From Thalassospira sp. MCCC 1A01428 (lineage in GTDB: Bacteria > Pseudomonadota > Alphaproteobacteria > Rhodospirillales > Thalassospiraceae), in NCBI RefSeq assembly GCF_002115825.1, contig NZ_JFJZ01000004.1, forward strand, positions 124,001-188,000: a DNA stretch of 64,000 nucleotides, read 5' to 3'. Below, one piece after another: positions 9,074 to 18,313 of this stretch. Every line of letters begins with the position of its first letter. Position 1 is the first letter of the stretch. The notes under the pieces were generated by a model. That model made no database searches. It had not been told where the DNA came from and saw nothing but the letters and a program-made list of their open reading frames with translations. The position numbers were made by a program, and so were the translations under genes.

Positions 9074-10093
9074 TTATTTCTTCGGCAGGTAATCCGAAAC
9101 CAGCATTTCGGCAATCTGCACCGCGTTCAGGGCCGCCCCTTTGCGCAAATTGTCGCTGACACACCACAGCGACAGGGTGTTGGGATTGCTGGGGTCTTTG
9201 CGAATACGAGAGATAAAGACATTGTCTTCGCCAGCGACTTCCTGGGGGGTGACATAGCCTTCGTCCTGGCGATGATCGATAACAGATACGCCCGGAAATG
9301 CCTTCAGCGCCTTGCGGGCTTCCTCGACGGTAACGGGCATTTCAAATTCGATATTAATGCTTTCGGAATGGCCGACAAAAACCGGTACCCGCACGCAGGT
9401 GGCGTGAACGGCCACGTCGGGGTCCAGAATTTTGCGGGTTTCCGCCATCATTTTCCATTCTTCGCGGGTCGCGCCATCATCCATAAATTCGTCAATATGC
9501 GGGATGACGTTAAAGGCGATTTGTTTGGTGAACTGTTCCTTGGTCGGAAGATCGTTCACATAGATGCCACGTGTCTGGTTAAACAGCTCGTCCATCGCCG
9601 CCCGACCAGCACCTGAAACCGCCTGATAGGTGGATACGATCACGCGTTTGATCGGTTGAAGGTCGTGTAGTGGTTTTAACGCCATGACCATTTGAATGGT
9701 CGAACAGTTCGGGTTGGCGATAATGTTTTTCTTGGCGTAACCGGCAAGGGCTTCGCCATTGACTTCGGGCACAATCAACGGCACCCCCGGTTCCATGCGC
9801 CAGTAGCTGGAATTGTCGATTACGACACATCCTGCTTCGGCAGCTTTGGGTGCCAGGGTTTTTGATGTGGTGCCGCCGGCTGAAAACAGGGCAATGTCGA
9901 CCTGTGAAAAATCGAAACGGGCCGCGTCCTGAACAATCAGGTCGTCATCGCCATACGAAACTGTGCGCCCGATCGAGCGCGACGATGCCAGCGCAAAGAT
10001 TTCCTCGGCGGGAAAGTTGCGTTCTGCCAGTGTGTTGAGCATTTCGCGCCCGACATTGCCGGTGGCGCCAACAACGGCGATTTTGTAACCCAT
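9074..10093 (-). CDS. asd: Aspartate-semialdehyde dehydrogenase
   Basis: Asd reduces beta-aspartyl phosphate to aspartate semialdehyde with NADPH, the branch-point step to lysine/diaminopimelate, threonine and methionine. The product (339 residues from the chosen ATG) has the nucleotide-binding start GATGNVG (9-15) and the active-site cysteine Cys130 in NPNCSTIQMV. A TTG one codon upstream is a possible start, but GAGG is only three bases from it and six from the ATG, so I chose the ATG at 10093. The gene stands alone with its own terminator; dapF lies 33 kb away in the same window. Confidence 0.96.
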   Translation of the reverse strand: MGYKIAVVGATGNVGREMLNTLAERNFPAEEIFALASSRSIGRTVSYGDDDLIVQDAARFDFSQVDIALFSAGGTTSKTLAPKAAEAGCVVIDNSSYWRMEPGVPLIVPEVNGEALAGYAKKNIIANPNCSTIQMVMALKPLHDLQPIKRVIVSTYQAVSGAGRAAMDELFNQTRGIYVNDLPTKEQFTKQIAFNVIPHIDEFMDDGATREEWKMMAETRKILDPDVAVHATCVRVPVFVGHSESINIEFEMPVTVEEARKALKAFPGVSVIDHRQDEGYVTPQEVAGEDNVFISRIRKDPSNPNTLSLWCVSDNLRKGAALNAVQIAEMLVSDYLPKK

Positions 10094-10351
10094 CAAGTGC
10101 CTCTTTCTGTTTTGGTACGGTGTGCCTATACACCGGATTTCCCCTTAAACAAGTGGATAGGGTCATCCTGAACCGACCGGTAAGCTGGCCGAGATGTAAG
10201 GCTTTCCGCGGCGTCGCGCAAGGACGGTTTAGGTTTTTACTGCTTGAGATTGCAGTGAAATATGTCACTATATCGCACGGGGGTTGTGAAATGTTTGTTG
10301 ATGTTTCACGATTTTGGGGGTTGTCGCATTTCCGGCTTGAGAAGGACGGCT

Positions 10352-11587
10352 ATGACGTACCCGATGACTTTGAATTGGACTGACAAGAAAGTCCTTGATT
10401 TCTTTCGCGAACATGTAACGCGCGGCACGCTTGTTGTGCGCGTAAATGACCGCCACGAGGTCGCCCTTGGTGATGGCGGTGATCCACGCGCAACCATGAC
10501 ATTGCCCAACTGGGCCAACGCCATGAAAATGGCGCTAAGCCCCGATCCGGGCTTTGGCGAGGTTTATATGCAAGGTGGGCTGGATGTAACATCCGGCGAG
10601 CTTGAAGACCTGATTCGTGTTTTACGCCTGAATTTTGATGGAGGCCATTCAAGCAGCAACTTTGGCTTGCTGATTGAAAAGTTGCAGGCATTCAAGTTCC
10701 GGATCGCGCAATTTACCTCGGTCGAGGCTGCGTCCCGGCGCGTGCGCCATCATTATGATATCGGCAACGACCTGTATACCCGGTTTCTTGATGCCGATAT
10801 GCAGTATTCCTGTGCCTTCTGGGACGACGGGGCGAAAAACCTGACCGAAGCCCAGTTACATAAGATGACACTGACCACGGACCGCCTGCAAATTACCGAA
10901 CCCGGAACGCGGGTGGTGGATATTGGCTGTGGCTGGGGCGGGTTAAGCCGTTTTATTCGCCGGACAACAGGGGCCGAAGTTCATGGCATTACCCTGTCGA
11001 CCGAGCAATATAACTGGGCGCTGGAACGCAAGGCCGAACTGCCTGCGGATTTCCACGAAGGTCTGGATTATCATTTGCAGGATTACCGGGTTTTCGCCGA
11101 AGCCAACAAGGAACGTTATGACCGGGTGGTTTCGGTTGGCATGTTTGAGCATGTTGGTCGACCACAGTTCAAAACCTATTTTGAACAGGTTAGCCGCTTG
11201 TTAAAGGCTGGGGGGCGTGCTGTTATTCACACCATTATCAAGCCCCGGCCAGATTTTACCTCGCCGTGGATTGATCGCTATATTTTCCCCGGGGGCTATA
11301 TTCCAGCTGTTCATGAAGTGGTGGAAGCCGCAGAACAGGCAGACCTGGATGTGGATGCCTGCCATTTCCATCCTGGTAACAATTATGCCCGAACATTAAT
11401 GGCATGGCGCGAGAATTTCCGTAAAATTCAGGACCAACTGGACCCGGAAAAATATGACACCGAATTTAAGCGGATGTGGGAATTTTATCTGGCTGGCTGC
11501 ATTAATGCATTTGATGCCCGCGAAGGCGGCGGCGGAATGCGCGTCGGCCAGTTTGTGTTTACCAAACCTGGTTACCGTCATAATTGA
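10352..11587 (+). CDS. Cyclopropane-fatty-acyl-phospholipid synthase family methyltransferase
   Basis: A 411-residue SAM-dependent methyltransferase of the CFA synthase/mycolic-acid cyclopropanase superfamily, which modifies unsaturated acyl chains of membrane phospholipids. The family signature HHYDIGNDLY is followed by the SAM-binding loop VVDIGCGWGGLSRF near residue 190, then FEHVGRP and FPGGYIP in the catalytic half. I start at the ATG at 10352, preceded by GAGAAGGA; the longer reading frame from 10262 adds 30 residues unlike the family and has no clear ribosome-binding site. It is divergent from asd. Whether it cyclopropanates or introduces a methyl branch cannot be told from sequence. 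Confidence 0.88.
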   Translation: MTYPMTLNWTDKKVLDFFREHVTRGTLVVRVNDRHEVALGDGGDPRATMTLPNWANAMKMALSPDPGFGEVYMQGGLDVTSGELEDLIRVLRLNFDGGHSSSNFGLLIEKLQAFKFRIAQFTSVEAASRRVRHHYDIGNDLYTRFLDADMQYSCAFWDDGAKNLTEAQLHKMTLTTDRLQITEPGTRVVDIGCGWGGLSRFIRRTTGAEVHGITLSTEQYNWALERKAELPADFHEGLDYHLQDYRVFAEANKERYDRVVSVGMFEHVGRPQFKTYFEQVSRLLKAGGRAVIHTIIKPRPDFTSPWIDRYIFPGGYIPAVHEVVEAAEQADLDVDACHFHPGNNYARTLMAWRENFRKIQDQLDPEKYDTEFKRMWEFYLAGCINAFDAREGGGGMRVGQFVFTKPGYRHN

Positions 11588-11685
11588 TGATGTCTGGCAG
11601 CAGGGCGCCAATGTTTGCTCTGCTGCCGATGCCGCATTTAAAGAACGCTAAAAACAGCATTTTGGTCGTTATTGTTATGTATCGG

Positions 11686-11703
11686 ACCCGGAATTTTCCG
11701 GGT
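11686..11703 (+). terminator. Hairpin after the CFA-synthase-like gene
   Basis: A perfect 8-bp stem ACCCGGAA / TTCCGGGT with a 2-nt loop lies about 100 bases after the stop codon. Only a weak T tract follows, so termination may be inefficient. Confidence 0.45.
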
Positions 11704-11811
11704 TTATCCTACCTAGCGGGTCGCAAGAACCCGTCAGCCGGGACACAGGGATGCAACCGGCCCTGAATAACCCGGATATGAACGGTTGATTTCCTTTTAG
11801 GGAGGAAAACC

Positions 11812-12273
11812 ATGCTGTATTCAAGCCATGCCGGACCCGCCGTTAGCGTGCGTGCCAATGCACGCCGGAATACGGACCATTTTACTTTTGCCAACCCCGC
11901 AAAAACCGACGTCCAGCCCGCTTATGTCGGTTCGGTCGAACAATATCAGCAGGCGCTGTCAGTGGCGGAATTATCAAGTTGCGAGCGTGATATGCTGCGC
12001 GCACATTTGCGGGCACCCGATCATTGTATTACCGGGCTGGAGCTGGCATTTGCCGCCGGTCATTTCGGTCCGCGCATCGGGCATAAAAAATATGGCCGGG
12101 TCGGTCGAAAAATTGCCATGGCCGTTGGTCTGCCGCAATGTGACACCGATGTTAGCGATTACCTGGCGGCTATTTTCACTCTTGCCGAAGGATCGCAGTT
12201 GGAAGCCGAGGACTGGAACTGGGAATTGCATCCATCCCTGGCCGCAGCTTTGACTAAAAGCGGGTTTTCCTGA
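11812..12273 (+). CDS. Orphan protein of unknown function, 153 residues
   Basis: I do not recognise a named family. The start is well supported by GGGAGGAAAACC before the ATG, and codon use looks like that of the neighbours. The central part (about 55-105) has a pattern of leucines, ML(R)AHLRAPDHCITGLELA, then a glycine-rich HFGPRIGHKKYGRVG. It resembles, from memory, a small helical segment found in front of HNH-type or other DNA-associated domains, but no catalytic motif is present here. The C-terminus has a Trp-rich stretch (EDWNWELHPSLAAAL). No signal peptide or membrane segment is seen, so it is probably cytoplasmic. It stands alone between the CFA-like gene and the AhpD/ECF41 pair. Confidence 0.7.
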   Translation: MLYSSHAGPAVSVRANARRNTDHFTFANPAKTDVQPAYVGSVEQYQQALSVAELSSCERDMLRAHLRAPDHCITGLELAFAAGHFGPRIGHKKYGRVGRKIAMAVGLPQCDTDVSDYLAAIFTLAEGSQLEAEDWNWELHPSLAAALTKSGFS

Positions 12274-12497
12274 TTTGACCGGCGGCTTTAGGTCCTGCCG
12301 TGAAACTGCCCAAAATGCGTTGCTCGCCATACCGGTTGGTTAGTTTTATCCGGTGTCGGGTATTATGGGCGGGGGCTTAGGCGGAAATATCGGGTGCCCA
12401 TAATAAGGTTGTGCCGGGGCTTAGGCAGATAAATGTCGTGCGGTAATTTGGCCGGGCATGGGGACGATGGTGTTTTTGGGGAAAATTCATCATCGGA

Positions 12498-12524
12498 TGT
12501 AACAGGGGCTCGTGCTGTGTCGTC
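12498..12524 (+). promoter_or_regulatory. Candidate ECF41-type promoter of the AhpD-like gene
   Basis: TGTAACA and CGTC are separated by exactly 16 bases and lie about 50 bases upstream of the start codon. As I recall, ECF41 sigma factors recognise TGTCACA at -35 and CGTC at -10; here the -35 differs by one base. Recognition by the ECF41 factor encoded next door is inference. Confidence 0.5.
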
Positions 12525-12572
12525 CTGTTTGTAGAGATTGTTTTTTATCGTCTGCAAACAGGAGATTGCATC

Positions 12573-13007
12573 ATGAGCCGCTTTGAATTTGCCAAAACCA
12601 GCCCCGCCCTTTTTAAGGGGCTGTATCACGCTGCGACCGTGTTCGACACGGAAAACACCCTGGCCAAAACCCTGATTGAAATTGTTAAATGCCGGGTATC
12701 CCAGCTTAACGCCTGTTCTTTTTGCCTGCGAATGCATCGTGATGATTATCTTAAACACGGTGGTCAGCAGGACAAAATCGATATGCTGGCTGTTTGGCGT
12801 AATGCAAAGGATTTTGCCGTCGAGGAACGTGCGGCCCTTGACTGGGCCGAAAAACTGACCCTTGGTGCTGAAGCCGAAGCCATCGATGCCAGCTTTGAAG
12901 CCCTTGGCGCGCATTTCAGCACTGAACAGATTTCGGAACTGACAACCGGTATTGCCTTGATTAATGCCTGGAACCGGCTGGGCGTTGCCCAGCATCAACT
13001 GGCGTAA
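12573..13007 (+). CDS. Carboxymuconolactone decarboxylase/AhpD-family protein
   Basis: A 144-residue AhpD-like protein with the peroxidatic core Cys48-Ser-Phe-Cys51 followed by His55 (CSFCLRMH), and Glu36 upstream, matching the family relay E-(x)n-CxxC-xxxH. Such proteins act as thiol-dependent alkylhydroperoxide reductases or related oxidoreductases in the cytoplasm. AGGAG precedes the ATG. The next gene encodes an ECF41 sigma factor, and carboxymuconolactone decarboxylases are one of the three classic partner types of that group, so it is probably the sigma factor's target. Confidence 0.88.
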   Translation: MSRFEFAKTSPALFKGLYHAATVFDTENTLAKTLIEIVKCRVSQLNACSFCLRMHRDDYLKHGGQQDKIDMLAVWRNAKDFAVEERAALDWAEKLTLGAEAEAIDASFEALGAHFSTEQISELTTGIALINAWNRLGVAQHQLA

Positions 13008-13226
13008 TGCCTGACCTGAACAACACGGTTCGATTTTAACGGCCTGGTTCGGTATTTTCGCACCCTACATGTGTCATATAACCGGCAGGGGTTTGCCCCG
13101 CTTGCTGATTGAAAGTCCGGTTGATCGGGTTTTATCGGCCAGAACAGACCTATGAGATAAAGTAAAGCGGTACAGGCGCGGGCCTGTGCCGCTATGCGTG
13201 TTGGGAAATTTGGCAAGGCAATAAAT

Positions 13227-14174
13227 ATGTCGACAGCAATTTTTGAACAGCTTCGCCCCCGGCTTTTTGCCCTGGCTTTTCGCATGTTGGGTAGCCACGC
13301 CGATGCCGAGGATGCAGTGCAGGATGTATGGCTGCGGTGGCGCAACGTCGATGTTGCGACTTTGCATGATCCGGTTGGATGGTTGATACGGGTATGTAGT
13401 AATTTGTGCCTGGATGTCCTTAAATCTGCCCGTCGCCGACGTGAAAATTATGTGGGGAACTGGTTGCCCGAACCATGGGTCAATCCGTTTGCCAACGAAA
13501 CCGAAACCGCCCTGATTAATCAGGACTATCTGTCGCAGGCTTATCTGTTGATGTTGGAAAAGCTGTCGCCGGCGGAACGAATTGCACTGGTTTTGCATGA
13601 TGTTTTTGACTGGGACCATGCCGCAATTGCCGGGGTTTTGGAAAACCAGCCTAATAATGCCCGGCAGATATTGTTTCGTGCGCGTCGTAAAATGTCGGAT
13701 ATGGCAACACGGAACCAGCCAGATCAATCACATCAGCCAACCCGGCACAGCCAAACCGGGGGGCCGGAAACACCAGATGAGGCCGGAAAAACCGCCAGCC
13801 CGAACCGTTTGACACGCGACGATTTGGCGGGGTTTATCGATGCCTTGCAATCAGGGCAGGCCGATAGAATTGCGGCGTTATTGTCGTCTGATGTGATTTT
13901 GCAAAGTGACGGTGGCGGCAAGGCCAGCGTGAATATCAACAAACTGTTTGGAACAGATCACGTCGCCCGGTTCTTTGCTGGCGTTTGGCACAAAAATTTA
14001 ATAGCAGCCGATATGATGGTTGTCGAAAGCGAAGCTGAAAGCTGGGTTTTATTTTCCAGCGAGGGCGTTGTGCATACTGCGATAACATTTGCCCTTGGCA
14101 AGGGCGGCATCGAAAGTCTGTTTGTTCATCGCAATCCCGATAAACTTGCCGTGTTTCAACCAAAAAACAGTTAA
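13227..14174 (+). CDS. ECF41-family RNA polymerase sigma factor with C-terminal SnoaL/NTF2-like domain
   Basis: A 315-residue sigma factor. Region 2 (about 1-75) has FRMLGSHADAEDAVQDVWLRW and region 4 (about 120-170) has LSPAERIALVLHDVFDWDHAAIA. The ECF41 linker motif WLPEP is present in YVGNWLPEPW. The long C-terminal domain carries the group's hallmarks DGGGK (in VILQSDGGGKASV) and, at the end, NPDKL. In characterised ECF41 factors this domain replaces an anti-sigma factor and modulates activity directly. I start at the ATG at 13227 after AAGG; an upstream ATG at 13194 has no ribosome-binding site. The insert between residues about 175 and 205 is rich in Gln, Thr and Pro and probably a flexible linker. 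Confidence 0.93.
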   Translation: MSTAIFEQLRPRLFALAFRMLGSHADAEDAVQDVWLRWRNVDVATLHDPVGWLIRVCSNLCLDVLKSARRRRENYVGNWLPEPWVNPFANETETALINQDYLSQAYLLMLEKLSPAERIALVLHDVFDWDHAAIAGVLENQPNNARQILFRARRKMSDMATRNQPDQSHQPTRHSQTGGPETPDEAGKTASPNRLTRDDLAGFIDALQSGQADRIAALLSSDVILQSDGGGKASVNINKLFGTDHVARFFAGVWHKNLIAADMMVVESEAESWVLFSSEGVVHTAITFALGKGGIESLFVHRNPDKLAVFQPKNS

Positions 14175-14208
14175 GTTCGGCAATTTCCAATCATATTTCA
14201 TGATATGG

Positions 14209-14240
14209 GGCCCCGACGGTGGTTCGTCACCATCGGGGCC
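14209..14240. terminator. Strong hairpin between convergent genes
   Basis: A 13-bp stem with one mismatch (GGCCCCGACGGTG / CACCATCGGGGCC, 6-nt loop) lies between the ECF41 gene and the convergent envelope-protein gene. No clean T-run follows on either strand, so it is a transcript-end hairpin of uncertain efficiency. Confidence 0.55.
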
Positions 14241-14248
14241 GGGGCTGG

Positions 14249-16315
14249 TTATTTGCCAATTTCATCATTGGCAAGGATTTTTAGGCCGAATGTTTCGGCC
14301 ATCACGGGTGGTGTCGGCGGTGTTTTTGCCTGCATCAATGGGGCCAGTGCCACGGGCTTTGCCGGGGTTAAGGTGATTTTCAAATGGCGCGGGTCTGCAA
14401 GCCAGTTTGCCAATTGCCCAAGGGATGCGCCCAATTGCCCGGTCTTGCCATATTGCTGCTGTGCCTGAACAACCACCATACCGGCGGTTAATTGCAACTG
14501 GTCGGCGGGAATGCCGCTTGTTGTGGCAATAATTTTCCAGATTGTGGGCATCAGGTTATCGCCGGAAATTTCCAGCGATGCGTCTTTCAGCCGGGCCGAT
14601 TTGCCAACAACATTCCCAAGGCGCTGTTGCGTATCGATTAGGGGAATGTCCTGTAATTCGGCAATGACGTCAGATGTAAATCCGGCCAGGGTTGTGGAAA
14701 ATTTAAGGGTGCCAAAATCGCGAATGGTCAATTCGTCAATCGCATATTGAAACTCGCCATTTTCCGTGTTCCAGCGTTGATGGCTATCCGTATCAATGGT
14801 CACCTGACTAAACCGTTCAACGCCAAGCATGCGGGTAATGCGAGGGTCGGTGCTGTATTCATCGGGGATGTCAATGCTCAAGCCGCCGATATGGCCGGTT
14901 GTGGCACGGGCAACATCGGGGCCTCCATCGCGCGCCGGGCCTATATCGCCCAGGGCGCCCCCCAGTTCATCAAGTGTCAGGTGAAAGGTTTCACTGCCGG
15001 TAATGCCAAGCTCAAACCCGGTCATCAAATAGGTAGAGAGGACGGGGGGCGTAAAGGGAAAGCCGACTTCCCCCAATGTTTTGTCCTGCATTTCTGCAAG
15101 CTGTTCTTCGGGGGTACTGGCCGTAACGCCTTGAAACTGGCGTACAACAGTGCCGATACTGGCAATGTCAATATCGCGGAAGGTGGCCTGGTCAAGACCG
15201 ATTTTAAGGGTTTCGGCAACGGTACTGCCATGCACCGAAAGTCCGCCGGATGAAACTTCACCAATGACATGGTTGGCAAGGTTGGAAATGCTAAAGCGGT
15301 CCCAGCGTATTTCGGCGTCAGGCAGATTGTAATGCTGATCCGAGAGTTCCAGTTTGGCGATTTTCACGCTTTCAAACGCGGTAAGCCAACGGTTGAAGTC
15401 AAACGTTTCACCAGGTGTCGGGATCGTATCGGGATCAATGACCTGATCAAACCCGCCAAGTTCGATCCGCCCGATTGACAGGGAACCGCGTTTTTTGGGC
15501 AGGCGAATTTTAAGCCCGTTAATGCTGGCCGTCTCAATGGATTGCGTGGTCAGCCCGTCAACCAGAATACCGGCTGCTGAAATGGCTGAATGGTCTGGCA
15601 GGGACATTGTTAAATCAGCCAAAGCCATGTTTTTACACGATTCAGCTGAATTCCAGTTAAAATCGCTATTATCTAATTGTTGCAGCAAGGGCATTGGCCC
15701 TGCGCAATTGGCAAAAATGCTTTGCGCGATGCTGGCATTGCCCTGATCCGGTCCGGCGTCATAGCTCCAGGAACCTGTGGTGATTCCGCCAATATGGTCC
15801 GCCGCGATATCCTGAATATGGATATCCTCGATTGTGCTGGTCTGTTCCTGAAAGGACTGGGTCAGGCCGGGGCTCTGGATATCGGCGGCAGCAAAAGTTT
15901 CAGGAAGCCAGCTTGACGGATCAGCAGACACGTCGGCAAGACGGGCCTGATCAAACGTAATTTTACGTCCATTCACCTCGATATTGGCACCCTTAAGGGT
16001 CATGGCCCCGGCAAGTGCATCGTGCGAGGGGTTAAATCCGTAAACAGCTAGCCAGTCGATGCCGGTAATATCGACATGCCGGGCACTATAAACCGCGCCA
16101 TCCGTCGTGACGATTTTAACATCGTCGCCCGACATGGTGCCTTTGAACAACGACATTTGAAAATTGCTAAATTCGCCCCGGATCATTGATTGCGGATTGG
16201 TCAATGCACTGCGCAAATTGTTTTCGGTGTAAACCGGCGCCAAAAAATGAAGCCCGGCACCTGCAGCAGCCACAATGACAAGGCTGCCAAGAATAAATTT
16301 TGCGGTTTTGGCCAT
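14249..16315 (-). CDS. Large membrane-anchored periplasmic protein of unknown function
   Basis: The 688-residue product starts with a basic residue pair and one hydrophobic segment (about 5-25), a membrane anchor or signal peptide, followed by a long soluble region with many short beta-like stretches and few cysteines. The style (repeated small beta units, a late helix near 600-640) reminds me of DUF945/YdgA- or AsmA-like envelope proteins, but no motif settles it. It has no close operon partner: leuB lies behind a strong terminator, and the ECF41 gene is convergent. The gene is full length, without frameshift. Function is unknown; an envelope role is inference. Confidence 0.8.
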   Translation of the reverse strand: MAKTAKFILGSLVIVAAAGAGLHFLAPVYTENNLRSALTNPQSMIRGEFSNFQMSLFKGTMSGDDVKIVTTDGAVYSARHVDITGIDWLAVYGFNPSHDALAGAMTLKGANIEVNGRKITFDQARLADVSADPSSWLPETFAAADIQSPGLTQSFQEQTSTIEDIHIQDIAADHIGGITTGSWSYDAGPDQGNASIAQSIFANCAGPMPLLQQLDNSDFNWNSAESCKNMALADLTMSLPDHSAISAAGILVDGLTTQSIETASINGLKIRLPKKRGSLSIGRIELGGFDQVIDPDTIPTPGETFDFNRWLTAFESVKIAKLELSDQHYNLPDAEIRWDRFSISNLANHVIGEVSSGGLSVHGSTVAETLKIGLDQATFRDIDIASIGTVVRQFQGVTASTPEEQLAEMQDKTLGEVGFPFTPPVLSTYLMTGFELGITGSETFHLTLDELGGALGDIGPARDGGPDVARATTGHIGGLSIDIPDEYSTDPRITRMLGVERFSQVTIDTDSHQRWNTENGEFQYAIDELTIRDFGTLKFSTTLAGFTSDVIAELQDIPLIDTQQRLGNVVGKSARLKDASLEISGDNLMPTIWKIIATTSGIPADQLQLTAGMVVVQAQQQYGKTGQLGASLGQLANWLADPRHLKITLTPAKPVALAPLMQAKTPPTPPVMAETFGLKILANDEIGK

Positions 16316-16435
16316 ATGATCGAATGAATCCCTGCAAATTTGAAAAATGTGTGTGCCAATATATCACGCGGCGCGTGCATTGCATGGGGCGATTACGATT
16401 TATTCGGTTCTTTTTTGTAGCCAATGGTTTGAAAT

Positions 16436-16470
16436 AAAATAAAAAGGCCGGGGCGTATTGGCCCCGGCCT
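16436..16470 (-). terminator. Intrinsic terminator of the leu operon
   Basis: A perfect 10-bp stem AGGCCGGGGC / GCCCCGGCCT with a 6-nt loop is followed on the minus strand by TTTTTATTTTATTT. It lies 26 bases past the leuB stop codon. Confidence 0.93.
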
Positions 16471-16496
16471 GAAACATGAAACAGCTAAGGGTATGG

Positions 16497-17600
16497 TTAG
16501 ACCAGCTTGTTCAGTTCGTTGATAACGGCTTCACCCATAACGGTGGTCGAAACCTTTGCCATGCCCGGCTGCATGATGTCAGCGGTGCGCAGGCCACCCT
16601 TCAGGACATTCTGAACAGCGGTTTCAATCATGGTGGCATCGTCGCCCATGTCGAACGAATAACGCAGCATCATGGCAAATGACAGCAAGGTTGCCAGCGG
16701 GTTGGCAAGGTCCTGACCGGCAATATCCGGGGCCGAGCCATGGACCGGCTCGTACAATGCCTTGCGGGCACCGGTTTCGTCCGCCGCACCCAGCGATGCG
16801 GATGGCAGCATGCCCAGCGAACCGGTCAGCATGGCGGCACAATCGGAAAGAATATCACCAAACATGTTGGTGGTTACCATCACGTCAAACTGTTTCGGGT
16901 TGCGGACCAACTGCATGGATGCGTTGTCGACATACATGTGGCTCAGTTCGACTTCAGGGAATTCCTTGGCAACACGTTCCACAACTTCGCGCCACAGAAC
17001 GGTGGATTCCAGAACGTTGGCCTTGTCGACCGAGCACATCCGTTTGTTGCGCTTCATTGCCATGTCAAAGGCAACACGGGCGATACGTTCGATTTCGGGT
17101 TCGGAATAAACCAGGGTGTTGAAACCAAAACGAACGCCATCGCGTTCTTCAACGCCGCGCGGCTGGCCGAAATAGATGCCGCCGGTCAGTTCACGCAGGA
17201 TCATGATATTCAGACCCTTGACTACATCTTCCTTCAAGGTCGATGCGCCCACGAGGGCGTCAAATACCAGGGCCGGGCGCAAATTGGCAAACAGGCCCAT
17301 TTCCTTGCGGATTTTCAAAAGGCCGCGTTCCGGTTTGATATCGAACGGGATGTTATCCCATTTCGGGCCACCAACAGCACCAAGCAGAACCGCATCGGCG
17401 GCCATGGCATCGGCCAGGGTTTCGTCGGTCAGCGGGTTGTTGTGGGCATCGATAGATGCCCCACCGATCAGACCTTCGGTGACGTCGAAATTGATGTCAC
17501 GTTTTTTGGCCATCCAGTCCATAACGCGCTGAACCTGGCGCATCACTTCGGGGCCAATGCCGTCGCCCGGCAACATCAGGACTTTTTTGGTAATCGTCAT
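16497..17600 (-). CDS. leuB: 3-isopropylmalate dehydrogenase
   Basis: LeuB oxidises and decarboxylates 3-isopropylmalate to 2-oxoisocaproate with NAD and a divalent metal, the third step of leucine synthesis. The 367-residue product has the family length and the [10 protein letters not shown] start. The substrate and metal segments ELTGGIYFG and [11 protein letters not shown] are intact, as is the NAD region [15 protein letters not shown] chose the ATG at 17600 (AAGG seven bases before) rather than an upstream in-frame TTG. It is the last gene of leuC-orf62-leuD-leuB, 97 bases after leuD. The gap contains a small GCGCAAA / TTTGCGC hairpin. Confidence 0.97.
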   Translation of the reverse strand: MTITKKVLMLPGDGIGPEVMRQVQRVMDWMAKKRDINFDVTEGLIGGASIDAHNNPLTDETLADAMAADAVLLGAVGGPKWDNIPFDIKPERGLLKIRKEMGLFANLRPALVFDALVGASTLKEDVVKGLNIMILRELTGGIYFGQPRGVEERDGVRFGFNTLVYSEPEIERIARVAFDMAMKRNKRMCSVDKANVLESTVLWREVVERVAKEFPEVELSHMYVDNASMQLVRNPKQFDVMVTTNMFGDILSDCAAMLTGSLGMLPSASLGAADETGARKALYEPVHGSAPDIAGQDLANPLATLLSFAMMLRYSFDMGDDATMIETAVQNVLKGGLRTADIMQPGMAKVSTTVMGEAVINELNKLV

Positions 17601-17697
17601 TTTCAAACCTTAGCAAAGAAACAGCGGCGCGAAGGCGCGCCAGACATGCGGGAATTAAAAAAGGGCAGCGCAAAATATTTGCGCCACCCGGAATGTT

Positions 17698-18309
17698 TTA
17701 CAGCGACAGCCAGGGCTGGGATGCGGCGCGTTCGGCTTCAAAACCGTTAATCGCATCGGCCTGTTGCAATGTCAGCCCAATGTCATCCAGGCCGTTAAGC
17801 ATGCAATGCTTGCGGAACGCTTCGACCTCAAACTTGATGCAACCGCCATCCGGGCCGGTGATTTCCTGTTTTTCAAGGTCAACCGTTACCGTGGCATTGG
17901 CACCGCGTTCGGCATCCGACATCAGTTTATCAACATCTTCCTGCGGCAGCGCGATCGGCAAAATGCCGTTCTTAAAGCAGTTGTTATAGAAAATGTCGGC
18001 AAAGCTGGGCGCGATGATGCAGCGAATGCCAAAATCCAGCAGGGACCAGGGCGCATGTTCACGCGATGAACCACAGCCAAAATTGGCACCGGTGACAAGA
18101 ATTTTAGCATCGCGATAGGCAGGCTGATTAAGAACGAAATCGGGGATTTCATTGCCGTTATCGTCATAACGCATTTCATCAAACAGGTTTTTACCCAGAC
18201 CCGAACGTTTAATGGTCTTGAGGAACTGCTTGGGGATGATCATGTCGGTATCGACATTGAGCATCGGCAACGGTGCGGCCACACCGGTTAAAGTGTTGAA
18301 CTTGTCCAT
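17698..18309 (-). CDS. leuD: 3-isopropylmalate dehydratase small subunit
   Basis: LeuD is the swivelling small subunit that pairs with LeuC to isomerise 2- to 3-isopropylmalate. The 203-residue protein has the normal length and the family core [15 protein letters not shown] near residue 73, which lines the active site. Its start codon lies only four bases after the stop of the 62-codon gene, and its ribosome-binding site (GGGATAAG) overlaps the end of that gene, so translation of the two is likely coupled. Confidence 0.97.
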   Translation of the reverse strand: MDKFNTLTGVAAPLPMLNVDTDMIIPKQFLKTIKRSGLGKNLFDEMRYDDNGNEIPDFVLNQPAYRDAKILVTGANFGCGSSREHAPWSLLDFGIRCIIAPSFADIFYNNCFKNGILPIALPQEDVDKLMSDAERGANATVTVDLEKQEITGPDGGCIKFEVEAFRKHCMLNGLDDIGLTLQQADAINGFEAERAASQPWLSL

Positions 18310-18313
18310 TGTC

